64,000 nt of DNA from positions 1 to 64,000 of the forward strand of contig LQGW01000052.1 of assembly GCA_002838815.1 (NCBI GenBank). The letters are read 5' to 3'. Under the pieces are notes generated by a model, which searched no databases, was not told where the DNA came from, and saw only the letters and a list, made by a program, of their open reading frames with translations. Position numbers and translations under genes: made by a program. Origin of the DNA: Clostridiaceae bacterium JG1575. GTDB lineage: Bacteria; Bacillota; Clostridia; Clostridiales; Clostridiaceae. Positions 56,405 to 64,000 of the stretch are shown here, one piece after another (within the stretch, counting starts at the first letter, position 1; each line of letters begins with the position of its first letter).

Positions 56405-57763
56405 CTATTTGCCTGAGAGGTTCAAGATGAGCCCGGCGATCTGAAAGAAGATGATTAAGGCGCTGGCATCCACGATGGTGGTGATGAGGGGGGCGGCCAT
56501 GATGGCGGGGTCCAGTTTGAATTTTTGTGCGATGAGGGGGAGCATTGAGCCCAAGACCTTGGCCATCATCACGACGGCCACTAAGGTCAAAGAAACGACG
56601 CTGGCGATGGCCACGTTGTGGTCGTACATCACATAGATGCGCCCGAAATTCACCGCAGCGAGGATGATGCCCACTACAAGGGAAATGCGCAGTTCCTTCC
56701 AAAGCACGGCAAACCAATCCTTGAATCGGATCTCATCGAGGGCCAGCCCGCGAATGATCATGGTGGAGCTTTGCGATCCGGCGTTTCCACCGGTATCCGT
56801 CAGCATGGGAATGAAGGAGACCAAGACCGGAATGGCAAGGAAGGCATGTTCATAGCGTTCCAAGATGCTGCCGTTGATCATCCCAGAGATCATGAGGATC
56901 AATAGCCACGTGAAGCGGTTTCGAGCCTGCTCAAAAACCGGGGTCTTTAAGTAGGGCTTCTCCGAAGGGGCCATGGCGGCCATACGCTCAAAGTCTTCCG
57001 TAGCCTCTTCCTGAGAGACATCGAGGACGTCGTCGATGGTGATGATGCCGACCAATCGCATTTCAAGATCCACAACGGGCAGGGTCAACAGATCATAGTC
57101 CGAAAATAGATGGACGATCTGCTCTTGGTCCGCCGTGGTGTAGGCGCTGATGACCACATCCTGCATCAGATCTGCAATGGGCGTTTCATCCGGGGCCAGC
57201 AAAAGGGTTCGCATGGAGAGCACACCCTCTAGGCGAAAATCCGGGGTGGTGATGTAGAGCGTGTAGAGGGTGACCTTGTCTTCGCCGTTTTCTCGGATGA
57301 ACTCCAAAGCTTCCCCGACGTTCATGTCTTTTCTCAATCGAATGAATTCGGAGGTCATGATGGACCCGGCCGAATCCTCGGGGTATTGCAGGTAGTGATT
57401 GATAGTGTTGCGGGTCTCGGGGGTCGCAAGTTGCAGCACCCGGGTGACGACGTTGGCAGGGAGTTCCTCCACCATATCCACCGCATCGTCGGTGAAGAGC
57501 TCTTCCACCATATGGCTGACTTCCGCATCGCTGAAGCCATTGATGAGGTGAGCCTGAGCTTCGGGGGAGAGGTCTGCAAAAACATCCACGGCTTTCTCTT
57601 TGGGCAACGCCCGAAACAATACGGCGCCTTTGCTTTGATCGAGTTCGTCGATGAGTTCCGCCACATCATTGGCGTGGATGTCTTCCAGCCAGAGCTTTAG
57701 ATGCTGGCTGTCCCTTCGTTGGAGGAGGTCCTCCAGCTGTTCCAAAAGATTTTTTTCTTCCAT
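56405..57763 (-). CDS. mgtE: Magnesium transporter MgtE
   Basis: MgtE, 452 residues, a Mg2+-selective channel gated by cytosolic Mg2+. N domain (ANDVAELIDELDQSKGAVLF), two CBS domains (about 132-250), the connecting helix, and five C-terminal membrane helices, including MLTDTGGNAGSQSSTMIIRG at the pore. The start is unclear: ATG 57763 gives the family-like MEEKNLLEQ, and ATG 57781 would add six residues. Neither has a good Shine-Dalgarno; AAAAGG touches the upstream ATG. This fits translational coupling to the leader ORF that overlaps the start. Confidence 0.93.
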   Translation of the reverse strand: MEEKNLLEQLEDLLQRRDSQHLKLWLEDIHANDVAELIDELDQSKGAVLFRALPKEKAVDVFADLSPEAQAHLINGFSDAEVSHMVEELFTDDAVDMVEELPANVVTRVLQLATPETRNTINHYLQYPEDSAGSIMTSEFIRLRKDMNVGEALEFIRENGEDKVTLYTLYITTPDFRLEGVLSMRTLLLAPDETPIADLMQDVVISAYTTADQEQIVHLFSDYDLLTLPVVDLEMRLVGIITIDDVLDVSQEEATEDFERMAAMAPSEKPYLKTPVFEQARNRFTWLLILMISGMINGSILERYEHAFLAIPVLVSFIPMLTDTGGNAGSQSSTMIIRGLALDEIRFKDWFAVLWKELRISLVVGIILAAVNFGRIYVMYDHNVAIASVVSLTLVAVVMMAKVLGSMLPLIAQKFKLDPAIMAAPLITTIVDASALIIFFQIAGLILNLSGK

Positions 57764-57921
57764 GGTTCTTCGACTTGGCATCCTTTTGAAGCAGCCCTGC
57801 CCATTGAGTGGGGGTCGTTCCCTTCAATGGGGCCTTTCTCGTTCCACCTAAGGGGGAGCGGGTCAGGGTCGGGCTCGGTTAACGGAACCGGGCTGCTCTT
57901 TGTTGGAGTTGTTGAGTTCAA
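57697..57921 (-). CDS. Putative MgtL-like leader peptide upstream of mgtE
   Basis: A 74-codon frame in the mgtE leader. It starts at TTG 57921, ten bases after AAAGGAG (57938-57932), and ends at TAA 57699-57697 inside mgtE in another frame. Residues 11-26 read PVPLTEPDPDPLPLRW. The EPDPDPLP core matches EPDPTPLP of enterobacterial MgtL in seven of eight positions. Acidic/proline stretches of this kind make ribosomes fall apart at low Mg2+ (intrinsic ribosome destabilisation), and MgtL uses this to turn on mgtA. The whole acidic/Pro stretch lies upstream of mgtE. It could still be a chance frame, since no homologues could be compared. Confidence 0.5.
   Translation of the reverse strand: MNSTTPTKSSPVPLTEPDPDPLPLRWNEKGPIEGNDPHSMGRAASKGCQVEEPWKKKIFWNSWRTSSNEGTASI
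57795..57838 (-). promoter_or_regulatory. Hairpin in the mgtE leader, downstream of the EPDP codons
   Basis: On the minus strand CCCATTGA and TCAATGGG form a perfect eight-pair stem enclosing GGG/CCC. It ends about 20 bases before the mgtE start and lies within the leader ORF, so a translating or stalled ribosome would affect it. It does not match the M-box Mg2+ riboswitch as far as I can see. Confidence 0.5.
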
Positions 57922-57986
57922 CGGACGCGCACTCCTTTCACTTAGTATGGTTTATGCCGTAAGTCTTGGCTTTCGGCTCCTTTTTG

Positions 57987-58014
57987 ATTCTATCACCCGG
58001 GCATTCTTTTGCAA
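57987..58014 (-). promoter_or_regulatory. Promoter of the mgtE leader transcript
   Basis: On the minus strand TTGCAA (58014-58009), 16-base spacer, TAGAAT (57992-57987) with a TG-A extended -10. It predicts a leader of about 200 bases. Confidence 0.6.
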
Positions 58015-58073
58015 GATAAGTTCAGGGGATCGACGATGAATAACCCCCTTTTTTACGCCGTTTGTTGAAAGGG

Positions 58074-58259
58074 TTAACCCCCGCCACGACGGTCAGGATC
58101 GTAGATGATGAGTGCCGTCGTTCGTCCTTCCTCTTCTGCTCCAATGCGCACCTCCAAAAGACTCTCTTGGGTGATGTGGTATTGCGCGAGGGCTTCTTGT
58201 ACACGCTCTTCAATGCTTTTTTGTCCCCGGGATACGGAGACGAGTTTGGTTCGCTTCAT
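58074..58259 (-). CDS. Small protein, possibly Cse60-like
   Basis: A 61-residue protein starting KRTKLVSVSRGQKSIEERV and ending in a Gly tail after TTALIIYDPD. The layout (strand, helix, strand, ending in an A-x-I-I-Y type strand) reminds me of the small Cse60/DUF2758 proteins, but this is weak. ATG at 58259 overlaps the stop of the ThrE-type gene (ATGA) with GGAG ten bases ahead, so it is coupled to the exporter. Confidence 0.6.
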   Translation of the reverse strand: MKRTKLVSVSRGQKSIEERVQEALAQYHITQESLLEVRIGAEEEGRTTALIIYDPDRRGGG

Positions 58260-58732
58260 CGCTTGCGGATCTCCTGGATTAATTTTTTGATGGATATGCG
58301 GCGCACGTTCCAATAAATGGACATGAGGGCCGAGGCAATGATGAGGCCAAGGGTAATGGCCGCGGAAAAAATGATGGTATTTAAAAATTGGGTGATGGCT
58401 TCGCTTTGTTCCCCGCGCACCGCAGCCAGAACCGAGTAATAAATGTTCGAGCCGGGGACTAAAGGGATAAAGCCGGGGATGTAGAAGATGGTAGCGGCGG
58501 TTTTCATTCGCCGCGCCATAATCTCAGAATAAAGGCCAGCCCCCAAGGAAGCGAGGAAGATGGCTACGGCGGGGCTGTGCAGCGCCAAAAGCACGCACTC
58601 GTAAATCAACCAAGAAATGCCTCCGCCTAAGGAAGCAAACAGGGCCTTGCGCCGCTCGATGTTGAGGAGGATGGCGAAGGAGAGGGTTCCCAAAAAGGCG
58701 AAAAGCACGCTCAGGAAGATGGTTTTCGGCAT
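58256..58732 (-). CDS. Threonine/serine exporter, C-terminal half (ThrE/YjjB-like, DUF3815)
   Basis: A 158-residue membrane protein with four or five helices. FASLGGGISWLIYE and the conserved IPGFIPLVPGSNIYYSVL are the family signature. It pairs with the next gene; together they equal the two halves of the ThrE-type exporter. The genes abut directly. Confidence 0.85.
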   Translation of the reverse strand: MPKTIFLSVLFAFLGTLSFAILLNIERRKALFASLGGGISWLIYECVLLALHSPAVAIFLASLGAGLYSEIMARRMKTAATIFYIPGFIPLVPGSNIYYSVLAAVRGEQSEAITQFLNTIIFSAAITLGLIIASALMSIYWNVRRISIKKLIQEIRKR

Positions 58733-59488
58733 TTAAATCACCCCCGCGAGCAAAAAGCCCATGGCCGTTCCAAAAGCGATGCCCGAAGCGGTGACCAAAG
58801 CCTCCATGGCTCGGGTTACTCCGGAGAGATAATCGCCTTGAAAGGTATCACGAATGGCGTTGGTAATAGTGATTCCGGGCACCAAGAGCATGATGGTGCC
58901 GATGACCATGGTGGAGAAGGTGGGGGTCCAGCCCAGGGCCCGAAGGGCCGCGCCTACCAAGACCGCCACTAGGCCACCGAAGGCATTTTGCAAAAAGGGG
59001 TTGAAGTTTAAGCCGCGGGCGGTGCGGCGGGTCAAAACCACCAAGGGACCGGCCAGGGCGGAGCCTAGGATCTCTGGAGGGATGCCCCGAAAGATCAGGG
59101 TAAAAGAAAGGGCAGCCAAAGAAGAGGCCAAAAGATTCAGCCACAAGGGGTACATGGGCCGCGCGATGATGGCGGCCAGCGCCTCATCCACCTGGTCAAC
59201 GCTCAGCTGTTCCTCATCGATGCGACGGGAGAGCGCATTGACCATCGCTATTTTTTCAAGATCGACGCTGATGGCGCGGATGCGATGCAGGCGGTTGAGC
59301 TGCGTGCCGTCGCTGTTGGCGCAAGATAAGAAGATGCCCGTCGGGGTGACGAAGCTTTGGGCATCGTTCATCCCATAGGCGGTGAGGATGCGGGTCATGG
59401 TATCCTCCACACGATAGGTTTCGCCCCCGGCTTCTAAAATAATGCGTCCCGCACGCATTGCGGTCTGGACTGTTTTTTCGTTGTTCAT
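58733..59488 (-). CDS. Threonine/serine exporter, N-terminal half (ThrE/YjjP-like, DUF1212)
   Basis: A 251-residue protein. The N-terminal soluble part has AGRIILEAGGETYRVEDTM and the typical family TPTGIFLS; five helices follow, with LVPGITITNAIRDTFQGDYL. YjjP/YjjB in E. coli export succinate and ThrE exports threonine, so the substrate is open. The ATG at 59488 has AAGGAAA about 12 bases ahead; the frame open to 59611 runs through the promoter. Confidence 0.88.
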   Translation of the reverse strand: MNNEKTVQTAMRAGRIILEAGGETYRVEDTMTRILTAYGMNDAQSFVTPTGIFLSCANSDGTQLNRLHRIRAISVDLEKIAMVNALSRRIDEEQLSVDQVDEALAAIIARPMYPLWLNLLASSLAALSFTLIFRGIPPEILGSALAGPLVVLTRRTARGLNFNPFLQNAFGGLVAVLVGAALRALGWTPTFSTMVIGTIMLLVPGITITNAIRDTFQGDYLSGVTRAMEALVTASGIAFGTAMGFLLAGVI

Positions 59489-59522
59489 GGGCAGACACGT
59501 TTCCTTTTTAATTTCACAAAAA

Positions 59523-59528
59523 ATTATA
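59523..59528 (-). promoter_or_regulatory. Extended -10 promoter of the ThrE-type operon
   Basis: On the minus strand TATAAT preceded by TGC; TTGATA lies 14 bases further up, a short spacing. Confidence 0.5.
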
Positions 59529-59629
59529 GCATGGCGTAACGTTATCAAGGGAAGCCCCTTCAAGATTTGAACAAAATGTATACTATGGCGGCACGCCCCT
59601 TTTTTCGCCAAAAGATTCTCAAAGTAGGG

Positions 59630-59635
59630 TATAAT
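59630..59635 (+). promoter_or_regulatory. -10 element for glyA
   Basis: TATAAT; no convincing -35. A TACTAT at 59581-59586 with TTCAAG at 59559-59564 could be a second promoter. Confidence 0.45.
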
Positions 59636-59685
59636 GAACCTGTCTGTTAATCATTATCATGCCACACAGGAGGAACTTGATACCT

Positions 59686-60924
59686 ATGTATAGCAACTAT
59701 CTGAAGAACGTGGATGCTGACATCTTTCATCTTATTGAAGAAGAAGAGAAGCGGCAAGAGCACAACATCGAACTCATTGCCTCGGAGAACTTTACGTCCC
59801 GAGCCGTGATGGAAGCAGTGGGATCGGCGCTCACCAATAAATATGCAGAAGGATACCCCAACAAGCGCTACTATGGTGGCTGCGAAGTGGTGGATAAAGT
59901 TGAGGATCTCGCCAGAGACCGCATGTGCAAGCTTTTTGGAGCAGAGCACGCCAACGTCCAACCTCATTCGGGCTCCCAAGCCAATATGGCGGCTTACATG
60001 GCTGTTTTGGAACCCGGAGACAAGGTGCTTGGCATGAATTTATCCCATGGCGGGCACTTAACCCATGGATCGCCGGTGAACTTCTCGGGAAAGCTTTATC
60101 AGTTCATCAGTTACGGTGTCTCCGAAAAAGATGAGCAAATTGACTATGAAGAAGTGCGGAAGATCGCCCTTCGGGAAAAGCCCAAGATGATCGTCGCCGG
60201 AGCCTCTGCCTATCCCCGTAAGATTGATTTCAAGAAATTCCGGGAAATCGCCGATGAAGTCGGCGCCATCCTCATGGTGGACATGGCCCACATCGCAGGT
60301 CTAGTGGCAGCCGGACTCCACGAGAGCCCCGTGCCTTATGCTGATTTTGTGACGACCACTACGCACAAAACCCTCAGAGGGCCCCGCGGCGGAGCCGTTC
60401 TTTGCAAAGAAAAGTACGCCAAGGCGCTGGATAAATCCGTCTTCCCAGGCATGCAAGGCGGTCCCTTGGAGCACGTGATTGCTGGCAAGGCCGTCTGCTT
60501 CAAAGAAGCCATGGAACCCAGCTTTAAAGACTATATGAGCCAAGTGGTGAAGAACACCAAAGCCTTGGGCGATGAACTGATTCGTCGCGGCTACAAGCTC
60601 GTTTCCGATGGAACGGACAATCACCTGATTTTATTGGATCTCACGAATAAGGGCATCACCGGAAAAGATGCAGAGCACAAATTGGACGCCGTGGGCATCA
60701 CCGTGAACAAGAACACCGTGCCCAAGGAAACCCAATCCCCCTTTGTAACCTCTGGAGTGCGTATGGGATCTGCCGCCATGACCACCCGCGGGTTCAAAGA
60801 AGCGGACATGGTTAAGACTGCAGAGCTCATTGACTATGTGCTTACCCACATGGACCAAGAGGATCTCTCCGAGGTTCGCCGCCAAGTGGTCGAGCTTTGC
60901 GATGCGCATCCCCTTTATAAATAA
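59686..60924 (+). CDS. glyA: Serine hydroxymethyltransferase
   Basis: PLP enzyme of 412 residues that interconverts serine and glycine and feeds C1-tetrahydrofolate. [49 protein letters not shown], and the PLP lysine K228 in [14 protein letters not shown] are diagnostic. ATG 59686 has AGGAGG twelve bases ahead; the frame from 59659 would include that site. A terminator follows. Confidence 0.98.
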   Translation: MYSNYLKNVDADIFHLIEEEEKRQEHNIELIASENFTSRAVMEAVGSALTNKYAEGYPNKRYYGGCEVVDKVEDLARDRMCKLFGAEHANVQPHSGSQANMAAYMAVLEPGDKVLGMNLSHGGHLTHGSPVNFSGKLYQFISYGVSEKDEQIDYEEVRKIALREKPKMIVAGASAYPRKIDFKKFREIADEVGAILMVDMAHIAGLVAAGLHESPVPYADFVTTTTHKTLRGPRGGAVLCKEKYAKALDKSVFPGMQGGPLEHVIAGKAVCFKEAMEPSFKDYMSQVVKNTKALGDELIRRGYKLVSDGTDNHLILLDLTNKGITGKDAEHKLDAVGITVNKNTVPKETQSPFVTSGVRMGSAAMTTRGFKEADMVKTAELIDYVLTHMDQEDLSEVRRQVVELCDAHPLYK

Positions 60925-60962
60925 TCTGAGGGCAAGGGGTCCCAAGGGACGTTGCCCATCCT

Positions 60963-61010
60963 AAAAAGCGAACGCCTGAATCGGTGACGGTTCAGGCGTT
61001 CGCTTTTTTT
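60963..61010 (+). terminator. Terminator after glyA
   Basis: AAAAAGCGAACGCCTGAA with TTCAGGCGTTCGCTTTTT, a perfect 18-pair stem, then T. Confidence 0.93.
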
Positions 61011-61059
61011 GTTTTTTGGAAATGGCAAGAACAAGGGGAACACGGCCCCTTGAATCGTC

Positions 61060-61196
61060 CATCCGGCGACAAAGGAATAGATCCGATCCAGCTCCTCCTC
61101 AAACAGATCTTCCGGAGTGCGGCAGCCCAAGAGCTTCCCCGAAAAGCGGTACCACCAGATCTGGATCTGAGCGATCTTGGCATCAGAAGAAAAAAG
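61060..61196 (-). pseudogene. IS30-like transposase C-terminal remnant
   Basis: On the minus strand the frame reads KLLGCRTPEDLFEEELDRIY. The LG-x-[RK]TP-x-[ED]-[LV]F pattern is the C-terminal tail of IS30-family transposases (usually PRKxLGYKTP). No catalytic domain or start is present and the frame runs on past the usual end, so it is a decayed fragment. Confidence 0.45.
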
Positions 61197-61443
61197 CTCC
61201 TCTGATCAAGCTGGAAAAAGGGTGGGGGCAAAAGGCTAAGGGGGATCCAGTTAAGGCAAGCTCAAACCGTTGCGCAACCCCGCACTTTGGCTGGTAGAAA
61301 CCTTAACCTAGGGCTGGTGAAAAATATCAGCTGGGATCCCCTCGAAATCTCAACCGACAATACGTTCAATACGTTGATTCGATCGGGGGCAACCTCAGCG
61401 GGGGAGGCCGGCCTTCTTTGGGGAGTTCTTGGATGAACCGCGC
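61197..61443. other. Gene-free stretch
   Basis: No gene recognised. It may hold further debris of the IS30-like element. Confidence 0.35.
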
Positions 61444-62250
61444 TTAAAAGCCCAGGGTGGGGAAGATGGGGCCTTGATGAAGCACGGTGTATTTTAAAAG
61501 GCCCAAGAGCAAAAAATGCAGCGGGTAGAAAAGGTAAAAGCCCATTTTTGCTTTTTGGGATTGGGCGAAGCCCAGGGTTCCGTTGTAGGCGGCAATGAGT
61601 CCGAGCGGGAAAAAGGTGGCCAGCATAAAAAGGTTATCCCGAGGGGCGGGCATCAAGACCAGCACCACCAGAAAACCGAGAACCAGCGCGCCGCTTTGAA
61701 GGGTCTGGGTTCTATTGCCCTTTGCCCGACCGAAAAAGAACACACCGAGCGTGGCAAAGTAGCCATAATCGCCCAGCATGGCGAGAACCGACAATAAAAA
61801 GACGCCGGCGTATTTTACGGCGGGCTTTAGGGACGTTTTGTAATACAGGGTCAGGCAAAGAAGACCTAGGAAAAAGGGAAAGAGGATGGAGGTATAAAAC
61901 GGCGTGAAAATGCCATCCAAGGGGCTTTGTTGCCAAAGGGGCAAACGACCCAAAGCAAAGTATTGGAAGGGTAGGTGGGCCAAGAAGGCAAAAACCCCCA
62001 CCCGCATCACATAGCGTTTCAGGTTTCGAGTGTGCCAGAAGCCTTCAGCCATTAAAAAAGCAAACAAAGGAAAAGCGAAGCGGCCCAGGGCGTGCAGGAT
62101 CTGACCGGAGAAGCTATCTAAGGGGACAAAGGCCCACGCCAAATGATCCAATGTCATGGAAACGACAGCTATAAGCTTCAAGGCCGAGGCGCTGAAGCGT
62201 TGATCCTTCTTTGGAGGCGTGAGAGTCATGGGGGTTCTTCTATTTGGCAA
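61444..62250 (-). CDS. TraX family membrane protein
   Basis: A 268-residue TraX/acyltransferase-3-like protein. F-plasmid TraX acetylates pilin; chromosomal Firmicute members are of unknown role. ALKLIAVVSMTLDHLAWAF and GRFAFPLFAFLMAEGFWHT hold the family DH and GR-x-AFPLFA motifs, followed by about eight helices. The TTG at 62250 is chosen because GGGAGG lies eight or nine bases ahead; ATG 62229 is the alternative with no good site. Confidence 0.85.
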   Translation of the reverse strand: MPNRRTPMTLTPPKKDQRFSASALKLIAVVSMTLDHLAWAFVPLDSFSGQILHALGRFAFPLFAFLMAEGFWHTRNLKRYVMRVGVFAFLAHLPFQYFALGRLPLWQQSPLDGIFTPFYTSILFPFFLGLLCLTLYYKTSLKPAVKYAGVFLLSVLAMLGDYGYFATLGVFFFGRAKGNRTQTLQSGALVLGFLVVLVLMPAPRDNLFMLATFFPLGLIAAYNGTLGFAQSQKAKMGFYLFYPLHFLLLGLLKYTVLHQGPIFPTLGF

Positions 62251-62521
62251 CGGACAAGACCTCCCTTGGGGCGTTCCAAGGGATCATAGGGATCTCTTGG
62301 GCATTGCCCCTATTGTATCACGAACTCTTAAAAGCTTGGCGCCATAGAGTACCCCATCGAGGCATCGGGAACAAAGGAGGGAGGCGAAGCGCGCAAGCGC
62401 TTTTTTGCTGGAAGTTTCTCTTTGTTTTGGTCTTTTTTTGCGCTTTTGATCCATGCAGGGGCTGGCTCTTGTAATTGTTTCAAAGATTGGGCAGAGCCCC
62501 CTTTATACCCGACTACTTTGG
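62251..62521. other. Spacer between TraX-type gene and suf operon
   Basis: No gene seen. A GGGGCT/AGCCCC imperfect hairpin lies at about 62459-62500. Confidence 0.4.
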
Positions 62522-62550
62522 TTGACTATAGAAGGAAAGAGGTCTAAAAT
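62522..62550 (+). promoter_or_regulatory. Promoter of the suf operon
   Basis: TTGACT (62522-62527), 17-base spacer, TAAAAT (62545-62550). Confidence 0.7.
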
Positions 62551-62556
62551 TAGTAA

Positions 62557-62573
62557 TTGATAATTCGTATCAA
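62557..62573. promoter_or_regulatory. Palindrome between suf promoter and sufC
   Basis: TTGATA-ATTCG-TATCAA, perfect six-base arms, at about +1 and just touching the AAAGGAG ribosome site. A good position for a repressor. Confidence 0.5.
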
Positions 62574-62583
62574 AGGAGTCACT

Positions 62584-63363
62584 ATGTCTGAATTGTTGAA
62601 AATAGAGGAGCTCTTCACCAAGGTGAAGCAACAAGAAATTTTAAAAGGATTGAACCTCACCATCCGGGAAGGAGAAATTCATGTCATTATGGGGCCCAAC
62701 GGCGCCGGAAAATCCACCCTGGCCAACGTCATCATGGGCAACCCCATTTATGAAGTCACCAAGGGTTGCCTAAGGTTTATGGGCGAGGACATCACAGCCG
62801 AGGCGGCCGATGAGCGGGCCCGGCGAGGGATCTTCATGAGTTTTCAATCGCCCTATGAAATCCAGGGGATTACGGTGGAACACTTCTTGCGCGCAGCCAA
62901 GAGCGCGGTTTCTGGAGAAACGCAAAAAGCGTTGCCCTTCCGGAAGCTTTTGAAACGCAAAATGGATGAGCTGGGCATGACCGCCTCCTATGCCACTCGG
63001 TACTTAAACGATGGCTTCTCTGGTGGCGAGAAGAAGAAGAACGAGATTTTACAAATGGCCATCTTAAACCCCAAGCTCGCCATCTTGGATGAGACGGATT
63101 CCGGGCTGGATGTGGATGCCGTCAAGATTGTCTCAGAGGGAGTTTCTCGCTTCTACAACGACCAAAACGCAATTTTGGTCATCACCCACCACAATAAAAT
63201 TCTAGCCAATCTACAGCCGGACTTTGTACACGTCCTCGTGGATGGGCGCATCGTGGCGAGCGGCGGCCCAGAACTGGTGGCGCAAATTGAAGAGCACGGC
63301 TTTGCTCAGTTTAAAGCAAAGAAGGAGGAGACCGCGTGGAAACAAGAAATAAAACTTATGTAG
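62584..63363 (+). CDS. sufC: Fe-S cluster assembly ATPase SufC
   Basis: SufC, 259 residues, the ABC-type ATPase of the SufBCD scaffold for Fe-S clusters. Walker A MGPNGAGKSTLANVIMG, Q-loop SFQSPYEIQG, signature FSGGEKKKNEIL and Walker B LAILDETDSGLDVDAV are all SufC-like. ATG 62584 follows AAAGGAG; the in-frame start at 62557 lies in the palindrome. The end overlaps sufB by 28 bases. It likely serves IspG, RimO and other Fe-S enzymes. Confidence 0.96.
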   Translation: MSELLKIEELFTKVKQQEILKGLNLTIREGEIHVIMGPNGAGKSTLANVIMGNPIYEVTKGCLRFMGEDITAEAADERARRGIFMSFQSPYEIQGITVEHFLRAAKSAVSGETQKALPFRKLLKRKMDELGMTASYATRYLNDGFSGGEKKKNEILQMAILNPKLAILDETDSGLDVDAVKIVSEGVSRFYNDQNAILVITHHNKILANLQPDFVHVLVDGRIVASGGPELVAQIEEHGFAQFKAKKEETAWKQEIKLM

Positions 63364-64000
63364 AGGACCTGGATCGGGGCATTTACGACGTCAAGAACGA
63401 GTTCAAATACACCTGGAAGGCTCAGGAAGGGTTGACCGAGCAGATCATCCGGGATATTTCCAATGAAAAGAACGAGCCTTCTTGGATGTTGGAGTTTCGA
63501 TTGAAGTCCTTGGAGCATTTCCACCGCATCGAGGTGCCCACTTGGGGGCCGGATCTTTCAGAGTTGCTGGTGGATGAAATCATCCACTACGTCAAGCCGG
63601 AGATTGGACAAAAACACCGCTGGGAGGATGTCCCTTCAGACATTAAAGAAACGTTTGAGCGCCTGGGCATTCCCGAAGCTGAGCGAAAATCCTTAGCCGG
63701 TGTTGGCGCCCAATACGATTTCGAGGTCGTTTATCACTCCATGCGTGAGGAGCTCGTGCGCCAAGGCGTCATCTACACCGACATCGAGACCGCGCTGAAG
63801 GAGCATGAAGACGTGGTCCGTCAGTACTTTATGACCCTTGTGCCTCCCAACGACCATAAGTTCGCGGCCCTGCACGGGGCGGTATGGTCCGGCGGAAGCT
63901 TTGTCTACGTGCCCGAAGGGGTCAAAGTGGATTTTCCGTTGCAATCCTATTTTCGTCTAAACGCTCCGGGGGCCGGGCAGTTTGAACATACGCTGATCAT
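63336..64000 (+). CDS. sufB: Fe-S cluster assembly protein SufB (partial, runs off the window)
   Basis: The first 221 codons of SufB, starting GTG 63336 with AAGGAGG seven bases ahead, inside the end of sufC. KYTWKAQEGLTEQIIRDISN and the following KNEPSWMLEFRLKSLEHF are the conserved opening of SufB; GVGAQYDFEVVYHS and WSGGSFVYVPEGVKVDFPLQ follow. The gene is open at the window edge. Confidence 0.96.
   Translation, partial: METRNKTYVEDLDRGIYDVKNEFKYTWKAQEGLTEQIIRDISNEKNEPSWMLEFRLKSLEHFHRIEVPTWGPDLSELLVDEIIHYVKPEIGQKHRWEDVPSDIKETFERLGIPEAERKSLAGVGAQYDFEVVYHSMREELVRQGVIYTDIETALKEHEDVVRQYFMTLVPPNDHKFAALHGAVWSGGSFVYVPEGVKVDFPLQSYFRLNAPGAGQFEHTLI

Noticed and set aside
57760-57990. M-box magnesium riboswitch before mgtE
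   Set aside because: A TTAGGTG motif and an AATGGG stretch recall the M-box, but the remaining conserved blocks and the spacing do not fit. A leader ORF explains the region better.

Overview
The window looks like a chromosomal stretch of a Gram-positive, probably anaerobic Firmicute with medium-high GC. The gene order is the classic Bacillota housekeeping order: rplS-rbgA-rnhB-dprA-topA-codY; rpsB-tsf-pyrH-frr-uppS-cdsA-dxr-rseP-ispG-polC; rimP-nusA-rnpM-L7Ae-infB-rbfA-nrnA-truB-ribF; rpsO-pnp; ftsK-rimO-pgsA. PolC, CodY, RbgA, a CWB2-anchored surface protease and two UGA-containing selenoprotein genes fit an anaerobic member of Clostridia/Tissierellia. A Peptoniphilaceae-like host is my guess from content, not a measured placement.

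Layout. 1-636: tandem 3' ends of an IS256-family element. 637-7946: a DUF1275 membrane protein, then translation, DNA-processing and topoisomerase genes and the regulator CodY. 8467-10224: a cystine-type symporter followed by a HesB-like selenoprotein with an in-frame UGA and a clear SECIS-like hairpin. 10544-33319: pgeF and a long run of translation, isoprenoid, phospholipid, replication and cofactor genes. A glutaredoxin-like selenoprotein (UPGC motif) sits between rpsB and tsf. 33464-35627 (minus): thiamin-salvage operon thiW-thiM-thiE behind a TPP riboswitch. 35756-47291: rpsO, pnp (long leader hairpin), a MacAB-type export system, ftsK, rimO, pgsA. 47292-48615: gene-poor, with a small GlsB-type membrane protein. 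48616-56267: an ArsR-type regulator divergent from a 2116-residue subtilisin-like surface protease, with palindromes between them. 56405-59488 (minus): mgtE with an unusual leader ORF, and a split ThrE-type exporter with a small partner gene. 59686-62250: glyA, an IS30-like remnant, a TraX-family protein. 62584-end: sufC and the start of sufB.

Most notable observation: a 74-codon reading frame with its own Shine-Dalgarno lies in the mgtE 5' leader and overlaps the mgtE start. It encodes an EPDPDPLPL stretch very like the EPDPTPLP of enterobacterial MgtL, the Mg2+-sensing leader peptide. This suggests a ribosome-destabilisation type Mg2+ sensor ahead of an unrelated Mg2+ transporter in a Firmicute. 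Next are the two selenoprotein genes, which ordinary gene calling would split or truncate at UGA.

No rRNA, tRNA, CRISPR array or prophage was seen. Promoters, terminators and RNA folds were judged by eye.
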